NCBI GenBank assembly: GCA_016712675.1
Contig: JADJQR010000001.1
Location: 1,922,001 to 1,986,000, forward strand
Direction of reading: 5' to 3'
DNA: 64,000 nucleotides
DNA from: a bacterium
Lineage (GTDB): Bacteria > Krumholzibacteriota > Krumholzibacteriia > LZORAL124-64-63
The position numbers were made by a program, and so were the translations under genes. The notes beneath the pieces were generated by a model, which had not been told where the DNA came from, ran no database searches, and saw only the letters and a list, made by a program, of their open reading frames with translations. The stretch's first letter is position 1, and the number at the start of each line of letters is the position of its first letter. Shown one piece after another: positions 1 to 9,100 of this stretch.

Positions 1-1157
1 CTGGCGAGGTTCGCCGACAGGACGGGCGAGGTTTCCGTCAGGCCGTAGCCTTCCAGGATCAGGGCGCCGGCCCCGTGGAAGAACTTGATCACGCGCGCGT
101 TCAGCGGCGCGCCTCCCGAGACCATGATGCGGATCCGCCCGCCCAGCTTGGCGCGCAGCTTGCTGTAGACCAGCCGATCGGCCACGGCATGCGACAACCG
201 GAGGCCGAGGCTGGCGCGCGGCCCGTCCACATCCGCCTCCGCCTTGCGGATCGCGACCCGGCGCGCCCAGAAGAAGATCTGCCGCTTCGGGAAGCCGGCT
301 GCCGTCGCGGTCGTCGCTGCCCCGCCGTGGATCTTCTCGTAGAGCCGTGGCACGCTGATCATGATGGTCGGCCGCGCCACCGCAAGGTCCTCGGCGATCG
401 TGTCGAAGCGGCGCGCGTAGTAGATGCCGACCCCGAAGTGCAGCATCGAGTAGTAGCCGGCCATGCGTTCGAGCACGTGGCTCAGCGGCAGGAAGCTCAG
501 GCAGCTGTCGGTGGGGTAGAACTCGATGACCTTGGCCACGTTCACGATGTTCGAGACGAAGTTGCGATGGGTCAGCACGACCCCCTTGGGATTCCCCGTC
601 GTGCCGGACGTGTAGATGATGCTGCAGATTCCGTTGGTGTCGCCGCCTGTCCAGTAGGCCGGATCGGCGGCCGGCACGGTCGCGGCCGCGCCCCCGGATT
701 CCTCGACGCGCGCCAACGGCAGCGCGCCGGGAAGCTCGACCGCGTCGAAGGCGATCGCATGCCGGATGGTGGGCAGGTTGCCGCGGATCGTCGCGAACTT
801 GGCGGCCTGTTCGGGCGTCGACAGGAAGATCGCGACCGGGCCGCAGTCGGCCAGGATGTACTGTATCGCCGGGGCCAGCAGCGTCGCATAGATCGGGACC
901 GTCACCGCGCCGCAGGCCAGCGCGGCCAGGTCGGCCAGGGCCCACTCGTACCGGTTTTCGCTGAGGATGGCGACGCGATCGCCCGGGCCCACGCCCAGGG
1001 CCCTCAGGCCCAGGCTCAGGTCCCGCACGCGCTCCAGGACCCGGTCGCTCGACAGGCGCACGTAGGGACCGTCGCCCTCGCGGTAGGCCAGGCAGTCGGG
1101 ACGCGGGCGCTCGGTGACCGCGGACCACAGCAGGGCGGGAATGGTGCCGACCGACAT
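1..1157 (-). CDS. Long-chain acyl-CoA synthetase (AMP-forming), N-terminal part; C-terminus outside window
   Basis: This gene activates fatty acids: acid + ATP + CoA gives acyl-CoA + AMP + PPi. Only the first 385 codons are in the window and the reading frame runs open through base 1. Visible adenylate-forming signatures are YTSGTTGNPKG (the AMP/phosphate loop, about residue 182), FLPLSHVLERM about 30 residues on, and GYGLTETSPVLS near residue 370. The ATG at 1157 is preceded by GGAG with six bases of spacing. It is transcribed divergently from mutY from a TTGACA/GAGGAT promoter. The chain-length preference cannot be read from this part; the similarity is to long-chain (FAA1/FadD15-like) enzymes. 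Family assignment is secure, exact substrate is not. Confidence 0.88.
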   Translation of the reverse strand, partial: MSVGTIPALLWSAVTERPRPDCLAYREGDGPYVRLSSDRVLERVRDLSLGLRALGVGPGDRVAILSENRYEWALADLAALACGAVTVPIYATLLAPAIQYILADCGPVAIFLSTPEQAAKFATIRGNLPTIRHAIAFDAVELPGALPLARVEESGGAAATVPAADPAYWTGGDTNGICSIIYTSGTTGNPKGVVLTHRNFVSNIVNVAKVIEFYPTDSCLSFLPLSHVLERMAGYYSMLHFGVGIYYARRFDTIAEDLAVARPTIMISVPRLYEKIHGGAATTATAAGFPKRQIFFWARRVAIRKAEADVDGPRASLGLRLSHAVADRLVYSKLRAKLGGRIRIMVSGGAPLNARVIKFFHGAGALILEGYGLTETSPVLSANLA

Positions 1158-1235
1158 GTGGATCTCCAGCTCGGTTCGGGGGCCGGGACGTGGTGCGACC
1201 GCAAGCCTCGCATGCGGCGGCGGCAGGATGACGAT

Positions 1236-1264
1236 ATCCTCCCGGTTCGCCGGGACCTTGTCAA
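1236..1264 (-). promoter_or_regulatory. Sigma-70-like promoter for the acyl-CoA synthetase
   Basis: On the minus strand, TTGACA (1264-1259) is separated by 17 bp from GAGGAT (1241-1236), about 79 bases before the ATG at 1157. The spacer contains CCCGG-TTCG-CCGGG, a small hairpin as read on the plus strand. The -10 box matches the TAGGAT form seen at other promoters of this window in five of six positions. Confidence 0.5.
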
Positions 1265-1297
1265 TGGCGCGCTCGGTGCCGCGCCTGGAGTCGAATC

Positions 1298-2455
1298 GTG
1301 CGTGACACACCGCTGGGCGCGCCTGGCGTGCCGCCCCCTGCCGGCCTCCACGAGGCGCTGTTGGACTGGTTCGCCGCGCACCAGCGCGACCTGCCCTGGC
1401 GTCGTCGTCGGTCGCTCTACGGAACCTGGATCAGCGAGATGATGCTCCAGCAGACCACTGTGGCGACGGTGGTTCCCTACTGGGAGCGCTTCCTGGCCCG
1501 CTACCCGGACGTCGCGGCGCTGGCCGCCGCGCCCGATGACGACGTGCTCACCCTGTGGTCCGGCCTGGGCTACTACCAGCGCGCGCGGCACCTGCTGGCC
1601 GCCGCACGGAGCATTGTCGCGACGTCTGGCGGCGCGCTGCCGCAGGATGCCGCCGCCTGGCGACGTCTGCCCGGCGTGGGGCCCTATGCCGCGGGCGCCA
1701 TTGCGAGCATCGGCCTGGGCCTGCCGGAGCCGGCCGTGGACGCGAACGTGCGTCGTGTGCTCGGACGCTGGTATGCCGGCGACCTGTCGCCGCCGGCCCC
1801 GGGACCCGCCGCGGTCATGCGCGTGGCCCACGCCCTGGTGCCGCGCCAGCAGCCCGGTGCGTGGAACGAGGCTCTGATGGAACTGGGCGCCACGGTCTGC
1901 CTGCCCCGGCAGCCGCAGTGTGCCGCGTGCCCCGTGGCCGGCTTCTGCCGATCGGCAGGCGCCCTTGCCGCGGCCGACGGGTCCGCAGCCGCCCGGGAAC
2001 GTCCGCGCGCCTTGGCGGTGGGGGTGGTCCTCGTGGTCTTTCGCGCCGAAGGGCGCTGCTGGCTCGAGGCCGCGGGCGGCAGGCCCCTGGCCTGCGTCGC
2101 GGCCGCAGCGCCGGCTCGCACGGATTTCGGCCGGCTCCACCAGGGCCTGCTGGTGCTGCCGATGACCGCTTGGTATCCCCTGCCGACCTCTCCCGGGGAC
2201 CAGGGAGGGGCCCTCACGGCGCTGGTCGGTGCCCTGGGCGGGATGCCCGGGAGCGCCACCCGGCTGGGCTCCGTGCGGCACGCGATCACCCGCTACCGCC
2301 TGCAGGGGGCCGTCCTGGCGGTCGACCAGCCGGGGCCGGCGGCCCGGCCGCCGCTTCCCGATCGCCCGGCAGGAGTCTGGGCCGACGCCGGCCGGGCAGC
2401 CGACCTGCACGTCAGCCAGTTGACCCGCAAGGCGTTGCACCTGTTCCGGCGTTGA
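1298..2455 (+). CDS. mutY: A/G-specific adenine glycosylase MutY
   Basis: MutY removes adenine mispaired with 8-oxoguanine or guanine, as part of the GO repair system in the cytoplasm. The 385-aa protein has the HhH-GPD core with WISEMMLQQT (catalytic Glu47), the hairpin LPGVGPY (about 124-130) and the catalytic Asp148 in PAVDANVRR. A [4Fe-4S] loop follows, with Cys201, Cys208, Cys211 and Cys217 spaced C-x6-C-x2-C-x5-C. Residues from about 235 to the end correspond to the NUDIX-like domain that recognises 8-oxoG, although this half is Ala/Gly/Pro-rich and diverged. The GTG start at 1298 is chosen because CTGGAG lies seven bases upstream and the family N-terminus is covered. The stop codon lies inside a TTGACA hexamer that precedes the Rrf2 gene. 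Confidence 0.95.
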   Translation: MRDTPLGAPGVPPPAGLHEALLDWFAAHQRDLPWRRRRSLYGTWISEMMLQQTTVATVVPYWERFLARYPDVAALAAAPDDDVLTLWSGLGYYQRARHLLAAARSIVATSGGALPQDAAAWRRLPGVGPYAAGAIASIGLGLPEPAVDANVRRVLGRWYAGDLSPPAPGPAAVMRVAHALVPRQQPGAWNEALMELGATVCLPRQPQCAACPVAGFCRSAGALAAADGSAAARERPRALAVGVVLVVFRAEGRCWLEAAGGRPLACVAAAAPARTDFGRLHQGLLVLPMTAWYPLPTSPGDQGGALTALVGALGGMPGSATRLGSVRHAITRYRLQGAVLAVDQPGPAARPPLPDRPAGVWADAGRAADLHVSQLTRKALHLFRR

Positions 2456-2496
2456 CAGGGTTGACAATCCGGTTTCGATGCATCTCCTTTGCGCCG

Positions 2497-2509
2497 GATC
2501 CCTGGGATC
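2497..2509. promoter_or_regulatory. Perfect palindrome GATCCC-T-GGGATC, candidate operator of the Rrf2 regulator
   Basis: A 13-bp perfect dyad lies 31 bp before the Rrf2 start codon. Rrf2-family genes are often autoregulated through dyads at their own promoters, so this is a reasonable operator candidate. TTGACA hexamers occur at 2452 and 2461, but no convincing -10 box is correctly spaced from either. Confidence 0.3.
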
Positions 2510-2540
2510 ACCCTACGTGCAACGGCTGAGAGGTTTCACC

Positions 2541-2939
2541 ATGCTGCAGATTACCAGGCAGACCGAGTACGCGATCAGGGGGCTGCAGGAACTCGCACGT
2601 CGCGAGAGCGAGGCGCCGGTGCAACTGAAGTCCATCGCCGGAGCCTGCGAGGTCTCGGAGGCTTTTCTGGCGAAGATCTTCCAGATGCTGGCGCAGTCCG
2701 GCATCGTCAAGTCGCATCGCGGCGTCAAGGGCGGCTTCAGCCTCGGACGTCCCGCTTCGGAGATCACGCTGCGCGAGGTCGTGGAGGTCTGCGAGGGCGG
2801 GATCGTGTTGAACCACTGCCTGCGTCATGTGGAGCCTTGCAAGAACGCCGAGGACTGCCACATCGCGAAGGTCTGGAAGGAAGCGCAGGACGCGTTGACC
2901 GGCGCGCTCGAGCGTACGCACCTGGCCGACGTGATGTGA
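2541..2939 (+). CDS. Rrf2-family (IscR-like) Fe-S transcriptional regulator
   Basis: A 132-aa winged-helix regulator. MLQITRQTEYAIRGL and the recognition helix region (SEAFLAKIFQML, SHRGVKGGFSL) are typical of Rrf2 proteins. Cysteines at about 84, 93, 100 and 106 lie in the loop where IscR and its relatives hold a [2Fe-2S] or [4Fe-4S] cluster, so DNA binding is probably cluster-dependent. The ATG at 2541 is preceded by GAGAGG; an upstream in-frame ATG at 2478 lacks a ribosome site and would add 21 unrelated residues. No isc or suf genes are adjacent, so its regulon is not shown by context. It converges with rlmN, 51 bp away. Confidence 0.88.
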   Translation: MLQITRQTEYAIRGLQELARRESEAPVQLKSIAGACEVSEAFLAKIFQMLAQSGIVKSHRGVKGGFSLGRPASEITLREVVEVCEGGIVLNHCLRHVEPCKNAEDCHIAKVWKEAQDALTGALERTHLADVM

Positions 2940-2990
2940 TCTCTGCGCGCGCGGTGCTGCTGCGCGCTTGCCTCTCGACGGCGGATGGCC

Positions 2991-4085
2991 TCAGTCGGGC
3001 CGTCCGCCGTCCTGCTTCCCCGGTGCGGAGCCGCCCGCCTCACGCCGGCGCCGCAACTGTCCGCAGGCCGCCGCGATGTCGCGACCGCCGCTGAGGCGGA
3101 CCGTGGTGTCGATCCCCGCCGCGTCGAGGATTCCCTGGAACGCCAGCACCACGTCCGGCGCCGGTGGCGCCTGCCGGTCGTCATCCAGGGGGTTGAGCGG
3201 GATGAGGTTCACCTTGAAGAGGCCGCCGGCCGCCAGCTTCGCCAGCCGCCGGGCCTGGTCGGCGCCGTCGGTGCTGCCGGCGATGAGCACCCACGCGATC
3301 GTCGTGCGTCGTCCGGACTGCCGCGCGTAGAGCCGTCCCAGTTCGAGCACCTCCGCCAATCCGGTGCGCCCCGGGACCGGCATCAGGCGCTTGCGCTCTT
3401 CGTCGGTGGTCCCACCCAGGCTCAGGGTGAGGCCCGTGCCGGGCGCGAGCTCGAGCAGTCGCCGCAGGCCCTCGCCGGGCCCGCTCGTCGAGACCTGGAC
3501 ACGCCGCTTCGACATGCCCAGCCCGTCGGGCGCCAGCATCGTCGACAACGTGTCGGGCAGCGCATCCCAGTTGTCGAGCGGCTCTCCCATGCCCATGAAA
3601 ACCGCGTTGAACTGACGGTCCCCGTGACCCGGCACCGGATCGGCCCGCAGGTCGCGTCGTAGGTGGGCCACCTGCTCGAGGATCTCGCCCGCTTCGAGGT
3701 TGCGCACCAGGCCTCCGCGCGCGGTCGCGCAGAAGCGGCAGGCCATCGCACAGCCAACCTGTGTCGAGAGGCAGAACGTGGCGTGGCTCTCCATGGGGAT
3801 GATCACGCTCTCGACCGTCTGGCCGTCGCGCAGGCGGAACAGGAACTTGCGCGTCCCGTCGCCGCCGACCTGCCGTTCCACGGGCTGCAGACCCTGCAGA
3901 TCCCAGCCTTCAGCCAGGGACGCACGCAGCGCCCGGGGCAGGTTGCGCAGTTCGTCCCAGTCCAGCGCGTCGTACCCATACAGCCAGGTGGCCAACTGCC
4001 GCGCGCGGTAGGGTTCGGCGCCGCACGCGGCGACGACCTCGGCCAGCCGGTCGGGAACCAGTGAACGCAGCAGCGGTTTGGCCAC
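2991..4085 (-). CDS. rlmN: RlmN-type radical SAM methyltransferase (23S rRNA A2503 / tRNA A37)
   Basis: RlmN methylates C2 of A2503 in 23S rRNA and A37 of some tRNAs. The 364-aa protein carries the radical-SAM cluster motif Cys112-x3-Cys116-x2-Cys119 (QVGCAMACRFCATARGG), MGMGEPL at 165-170, VNLIPLNP near 292-299, and the C-terminal methyl-carrying cysteine in AACGQL (Cys341). The GTG at 4085 is preceded by a GGGGGT stretch. Two stretches are unlike most RlmN proteins: LTLSLGGTTDEER stands where SLHA is usual, and IAGSTDG where a GVND-like motif is usual. All catalytic cysteines remain, so I still call RlmN; a Cfr-like activity is less likely. Confidence 0.87.
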   Translation of the reverse strand: MAKPLLRSLVPDRLAEVVAACGAEPYRARQLATWLYGYDALDWDELRNLPRALRASLAEGWDLQGLQPVERQVGGDGTRKFLFRLRDGQTVESVIIPMESHATFCLSTQVGCAMACRFCATARGGLVRNLEAGEILEQVAHLRRDLRADPVPGHGDRQFNAVFMGMGEPLDNWDALPDTLSTMLAPDGLGMSKRRVQVSTSGPGEGLRRLLELAPGTGLTLSLGGTTDEERKRLMPVPGRTGLAEVLELGRLYARQSGRRTTIAWVLIAGSTDGADQARRLAKLAAGGLFKVNLIPLNPLDDDRQAPPAPDVVLAFQGILDAAGIDTTVRLSGGRDIAAACGQLRRRREAGGSAPGKQDGGRPD

Positions 4086-4120
4086 GGAGACCCCCGGCGG
4101 CGGCCCGGCAGTCCGCCGCC

Positions 4121-4150
4121 TTGACAGCGGTTCGGTCGGCGGCGCAAGGT
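4121..4150 (+). promoter_or_regulatory. Sigma-70-like promoter for the NtrX-like regulator
   Basis: TTGACA (4121-4126), an 18-bp spacer and CAAGGT (4145-4150) lie about 125 bp before the GTG start at 4276. The -10 is one base from the TAAGGT seen upstream of the gene at 40246. Confidence 0.45.
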
Positions 4151-4275
4151 GTGGCGACGCCGGGGCACAATGTCCGGCACCGCCGGCCGCCCCGCAAGCC
4201 TAGACGCCGTGTCGGGCCCTGGCCGGGCCGGGACATCGTGCCGCACTCCGGACCGCCGTGCCGCAAGGAGACGCC

Positions 4276-5664
4276 GTGAAGACCGTCCTGATCGTCGATG
4301 ACGATCCCTCGATCCGCGACATCACCGCGCAGGCGCTCCGCTACGGCGATGCCTACGAGGTCCTGACGGCCTCGACGGGGGCCGAAGGCCTGACCATGGC
4401 CGAGCGCCACCGGCCGGACGTCATGCTCCTGGACGTCAAGATGCCGGGTATGGACGGCCTGGAGGTGCTGCAGCGCCTGCGCCAGGCCGAGAGCGAGGTG
4501 CCGGTGATCGTGATCTCGGCCCACGGCAACGTCGAGACCGCCGTGGCCGTGGTGAAGTCGGGGGCCTACGATTTTCTGGAGAAGCCCTTCTCGATGAATC
4601 GGCTGATGGTGACGATCGCCAATTGCCTGGCTCATCACGAGGCGCTCGCCGATCGCCGCGTCCTGCAGGATCAGGGTGATCGGAGGCGGGTCATCATCGG
4701 TGACAGCCGCGCCATGCTCGAGGTCCGCTCGTTCATCGAGAAGGTCGCCGGCAGCGATGCCACGGTGCTGATCACCGGCGAGAACGGCACGGGCAAGGAG
4801 CTGGTTGTCAGCGCGATCCACCGCGCCAGCGCCCGTCGCGATCGCCCTCTGGTCGAGGTCAACTGCGCCGCCATCCCGCGCGAGCTGGTCGAGAGCGAAC
4901 TGTTCGGGCACGAAAAGGGCAGCTTCACAGGGGCCGATCGCCAACGCACCGGGCGCTTCGAGCAGGCCGATGGCGGCACGCTCTTCCTGGACGAGATCGG
5001 CGACATGGGGGAGGAAGCCCAGGCGAAGGTGCTCAAGGCCGTCGAGGAGAGCCGGTTCCAGCGCGTGGGCGGCGCCGAAACGCGCCGCGTGAATGTCCGC
5101 ATCGTGGCGGCGACCAACCGCGACCTGTCTTCGCCCCAGTCCGGGTTCAGGCAGGACCTCTTCTATCGCCTCAACGTGCTGGCCCTGCACTTGCCTCCGC
5201 TGCGCGACCGCCAGGGCGACATTCCGCTGCTGCTGGACTGGTACATGGCCGAACTGGCGGCGCGCCTGAAGCTGAAGCCGCGCCGGTTCGCTCCGGAAAC
5301 CGTGGCCATGCTCGAGGAGTACAGCTGGCCCGGCAACGTGCGGGAGCTGCGCAACCTGGTGGAACGGCTGCTCATCCTGGCCCCCGAGCCGACCATCCGT
5401 CCGGTGGACCTGCCGGCGCTGCCCGGCACGGCGCCAGGCCGGCCCGCGGAGGCCGGGCTGCTGGCCGCCCGGGATTTCCTCGAGTTCAAGGCCCGCAGCG
5501 AGACCCTGTTCCTGCAATCGAAGCTGCGGGAGAACCTTTACAACGTGAGCCGCACGGCCGATGTCCTGGGCATGCAGCGGAGTAACTTGTACAAGAAGAT
5601 CGCGAAGTACGGGCTGCGGACCCAGCCGGGCGGAGAATCGCCGGGACCCGACAACTCTGATTGA
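4276..5664 (+). CDS. Sigma-54-dependent response regulator, NtrX/NtrC family
   Basis: A 462-aa bacterial enhancer-binding protein. Domains in order: receiver (1-120; phospho-acceptor Asp53 in LLDVKMPG, Lys103 in LEKPFS), AAA+ sigma-54 interaction domain (about 140-370), and a FIS-type HTH at the end (TADVLGMQRSNLYKKI). The AAA+ part has Walker A GENGTGKE (168-175), the sigma-54 contact loop as GSFTGA (215-220) and Walker B LFLDE (236-240). The HTH resembles NtrX more than NtrC. The GTG at 4276 follows AAGGAG by five bases. No histidine kinase is adjacent, so its partner is elsewhere. Its stop overlaps the -35 box of the next gene. Confidence 0.92.
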   Translation: MKTVLIVDDDPSIRDITAQALRYGDAYEVLTASTGAEGLTMAERHRPDVMLLDVKMPGMDGLEVLQRLRQAESEVPVIVISAHGNVETAVAVVKSGAYDFLEKPFSMNRLMVTIANCLAHHEALADRRVLQDQGDRRRVIIGDSRAMLEVRSFIEKVAGSDATVLITGENGTGKELVVSAIHRASARRDRPLVEVNCAAIPRELVESELFGHEKGSFTGADRQRTGRFEQADGGTLFLDEIGDMGEEAQAKVLKAVEESRFQRVGGAETRRVNVRIVAATNRDLSSPQSGFRQDLFYRLNVLALHLPPLRDRQGDIPLLLDWYMAELAARLKLKPRRFAPETVAMLEEYSWPGNVRELRNLVERLLILAPEPTIRPVDLPALPGTAPGRPAEAGLLAARDFLEFKARSETLFLQSKLRENLYNVSRTADVLGMQRSNLYKKIAKYGLRTQPGGESPGPDNSD

Positions 5665-5689
5665 CACCACCATGCGTTTTCCGTAAGAA
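5661..5689 (+). promoter_or_regulatory. Sigma-70-like promoter for the small secreted protein
   Basis: TTGACA (5661-5666) overlapping the previous stop codon, a 17-bp spacer, then TAAGAA(T) at 5684-5689, about 86 bp before the ATG at 5776. Confidence 0.5.
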
Positions 5690-5775
5690 TGATAGCAAGG
5701 CCGAGTGGGCGCCGGGGCATGTGGTTGGTGCTCGCGCGGCCGGGGACGGGGTGCCTTGGACAAGGGACGAAGGAC

Positions 5776-6087
5776 ATGAAACGCTGCCGAGCGATCCTGT
5801 TTCTTCTGCTGGCGATCAGCCTGGTCGCCGTGCCCGTGCTGCCCCCCGCTGCCAATGCGGTCCCAAATTCCGACGCGGCAACCGGTTCGACGATCGACCC
5901 GGCCGCTGTGGCCAACGGAGGCTCGGGCGAGGACGAAGGCTCGGGCCGTGGCGACCCCGGTGGTGCCGGGGACGGGCTGGGGGCGGACCTTCCGACCCCG
6001 GCGACCGGGACGGCGCAGTACGGCGGTTCGAACGCCATGCTGGAGATCATGCTCCAGTTGCTGCGCCTGATGCAGGCGGCGGGCTAG
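5776..6087 (+). CDS. Small secreted protein of unknown function
   Basis: A 103-aa protein that I do not recognise. Residues 1-27 form a clear signal peptide (charged MKRCR, hydrophobic ILFLLLAISLVAVPVL, AxA-like cleavage after NA). The mature part is low-complexity, rich in Gly, Asp, Ser and Ala, and ends in a short amphipathic stretch (MLEIMLQLLRLMQAAG). The ATG at 5776 is chosen because it opens the signal peptide; the upstream in-frame ATG at 5689 falls on the -10 box. It sits between two sigma-54 activator genes on the same strand, with its own promoter and an 8-bp hairpin right after the stop. Export is likely; the role is unknown. Confidence 0.6.
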   Translation: MKRCRAILFLLLAISLVAVPVLPPAANAVPNSDAATGSTIDPAAVANGGSGEDEGSGRGDPGGAGDGLGADLPTPATGTAQYGGSNAMLEIMLQLLRLMQAAG

Positions 6088-6105
6088 GGCGCCCATTGGG
6101 CGCCC
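6087..6105 (+). terminator. Hairpin directly after the small secreted gene
   Basis: GGGCGCCC-ATT-GGGCGCCC is a perfect 8-bp stem starting at the last base of the stop codon. There is no T-run after it, so it may stabilise the 3' end or cause partial termination only. Confidence 0.35.
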
Positions 6106-6180
6106 GGCCGGCACTGGGTTGAGCGGACGAAAACAGACAACGAGAAACCGAATCCACTTCCTCGCCGAGGGATGCGGTTG

Positions 6181-9100
6181 ATGAGTGACGAATTCCAGGA
6201 CCCGGGAAGCCGGGACGCTTCGGGGCCGCGCCAGTCGCGACCGCAGGCCGCGTCCGACTGGTTGCGCCTGGAAGAGATCGGCGATCTGCACTTCCATGCC
6301 TCGGCTTACGCCACCGCCCTGGACTACTACACGCAGATGACCGACGGCGAGGTGCTGGACACCCTGCCTCGCGAGCGCGCCCTGCCCCTGCTGCGGAAGT
6401 CGGTCGATTCGATGCTGCTGTTGGGCCAACTGGCCGAAGCGGACGCGCTCCTGGACGAGGCCGATGCCCTGCTCGCCCGGACCACGGCACTGGCGGCGCC
6501 CGAACAGGCGGCGGTGCTGACCGCAGCGTTCCAGATCCGGCGAGCGATCGTGCTGCGCGAGCGAGGCCGCCTGCATGACGCGCTCAACCTGGCCAAGCGG
6601 GCCTTCGCCGTGCTCGCGCTGACCGACGAACATGCTGACGTTGCCCGGTTGCAGGTCGTCATGGGAGTCTGCCACCTGCGCCTCGGACGGCTCGAGAAGG
6701 CCGACGAGCTGTTCAACGACGGCTTGGCCACGTTCCGGCGCATCGGCCACGACCTTGGCGTGGCAAACCTGCTGAACAATCTGGCCCTGCTGGACAATGT
6801 GCGATGCCGTTGGGACCGCGCCCTGGCCCAGTTGGACAAGGCCCTCGACCTGGCCCAGCGCATCGGCGCCAGCCACCTGTTGCCGATGCTCTACCTGAAC
6901 CAGGGCATCGTGCTTCAGAAGACCGATCGCCTGCCGGAATCGCGCGCTGTCCTGGAGAAGGGGCACCGCCTGGCGGCCAGCCTCGGCGATCGCCTGCAGG
7001 CGTGCCGCCTGTCGTTGGCCCTCGGTCGGCTGGAGACGCTGTCGTGCCGTCTGGCCCGCGCCGAGGAACTGCTGATCGAGGGCAAGGCCCTGGCGGACCA
7101 GGGTAGCTACCCTCGCGAGGCCTGCATCGCCGACGAGTACCTCGGAGACGTGCTGCTGGCGAGGGGCGAACCGGAGCGCGCCGCGGCGAACTACCGGCAG
7201 GGCTTGGCGCGGTCGCGCACCATCGCCACCGGCAACGACCTCGAGGGTGAATTGCAGCGGCGCCTCGGCGAAGTCCACCTGGCCACCGGCCGGCCGCAGG
7301 AAGCCATTGCCACCGCCCAGTCCGCGCTGGCGGTCTGCGCGCAATGCGGAGAGGCCTACGAGATCGGCTTCTGCCACTTGACCCTCGGGCGCGCGCACAC
7401 GGAACTGGGCGCCGCCGCTGTTGCCGACGATCACTTCCGCCAGGCCGTCACCACCTTCCACGACCAGTCGCTGCCGCATCTGTGGTGCCGGGCCGTCGTG
7501 GCCTGGTCTGACGCTCGGTTGTCCACGGCGGGCGAGCCCCTGCTGCTGGTGCTGCGACGGCTGCTGGCCGAGGCGCAGGAGCGTGTCGCCGCCGGCGTGA
7601 GCGACGCCATGCTGTGCCAGGTTCTCGAGCGGCTGGTGAACGTGCAGGTCAGGCTTGGTCAGTTCGACGAGGCCCTGCTGACGGCGTTCGACCTTGAGCG
7701 CTGCGCGTCCGGCCTCGAGGACGAGCGTTGGCTGCGTACGGTTTCCCGGCTGCGGGAGGACATCGAACGTGGGATCCTGCGTGCCGTGGGGGCGCCGGAA
7801 GCGCACTTCGAGGCCATCGCCTCGCTGCCGGACCTGTTCGACGCGGACGGCGCAGCGGTTCCCGGGAACCTCGAAGCGGTCCTGACCGCGGGCATGCAGC
7901 GCGTCGCGGCCGACAGCGGCTTCATCGCCATGGCCGGGGCGGGCGGATCGGCGGACCTGCTTCGCGTGGTGACCCGTCGAGGCCTGACGGAGAATCTCGC
8001 CGGCCAGCTCGCGCGCTGGTTCGCCGCGGCGGCCGGAACCCGTGAACAGGGCGGCATCTCCCTGCACACCCGGCTCGGACCTCGCGACCACATCGTCGCC
8101 GACGTTCCGGCGCTCATGACGGTGGCCGATAGCTGCCTGTTCATGCCGATCGCGCTGCACGGGCGGCGGTTCGGCGTCCTGTTCCTCGGCAAGTCTGGAG
8201 CCGGTGGCACCGGGGCGGCGTTTGACCGTGCGGCGCTCGACTTCCTGGCCACCTATCTGGGGTTCCTGGCGCTGTACCTGCACGAGAAGGCGGGGGCTCG
8301 GGCCGCCGGTGGCGAGGCGACGCCGTTCGCCGCCGTCGAGAGTTTCGAGAACATCATCACGCGAAATGCGCGCATGCTGGACGTGCTGGGCCTTGCGCGC
8401 AAAGTGGCGCCCAGCGAGTTGACCGTCCTGCTGAACGGCGAGACCGGCACCGGCAAGGGTCTGCTGGCCTACTCGATCCACGCGCTGAGTCGCCGTGCCG
8501 GTCGGCGTTTCCTCTCGATCAATTGCGCGGCGATCCCGGAGACGCTGCTCGAGAGCGAGTTGTTCGGCCACAAGCGCGGCAGCTTCACGGGCGCCCATGC
8601 CGACAAGAAGGGTCTCCTCGCGGAAGCGGAGGGTGGTACGGTATTCCTCGACGAGATCGGCAAGATGCCGTTCAGCATGCAGGGCAAGCTCCTGCATTTC
8701 ATGGACACCAAGGTCGTGCGTCCGGTGGGATCGAACCAGGAGGCACGGGTCGACGTGCGCGTCGTCTGTGCCTCGAAGTGCGACCTGCACCAACTCGCGC
8801 AGCAGGGCGCCTTCCTCGAGGACCTGTATTACCGCCTGCTCGATTTCCCGCTCGTGATCCCGCCGCTTCGCGAGCGCCCGGATGACGTGGAACTCCTGGC
8901 CACCCATTTCGTGGCCCGCTTCAGCCGCGAACTGGGCATCACGACGCCCGCAATCGACAGGCGTTTCATGGATGGGCTGCTGCGCCACACCTGGCCGGGC
9001 AATGTCCGCGAACTGGAGAAGACCCTGCAGCGTGCGATCGTGCTGGCCAGCGGCTCCGGCACCTTGCGGCCGGAGCACCTGCCGTCAGAGATCGCGGCCG

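Noticed and set aside
5725-5745. GG-N10-GC match before the small secreted protein as a sigma-54 promoter
   Set aside because: Only the GG and GC are kept; the TGGCAC and TTGC cores are missing. Such matches are frequent by chance at this GC content.
3910-9078. A minus-strand open frame of about 1720 codons spanning the two sigma-54 activator genes
   Set aside because: It is the antisense shadow of high-GC coding sequence: repetitive Arg/Gln/His/Gly composition, no domain, no ribosome site, and it crosses an obvious intergenic region.
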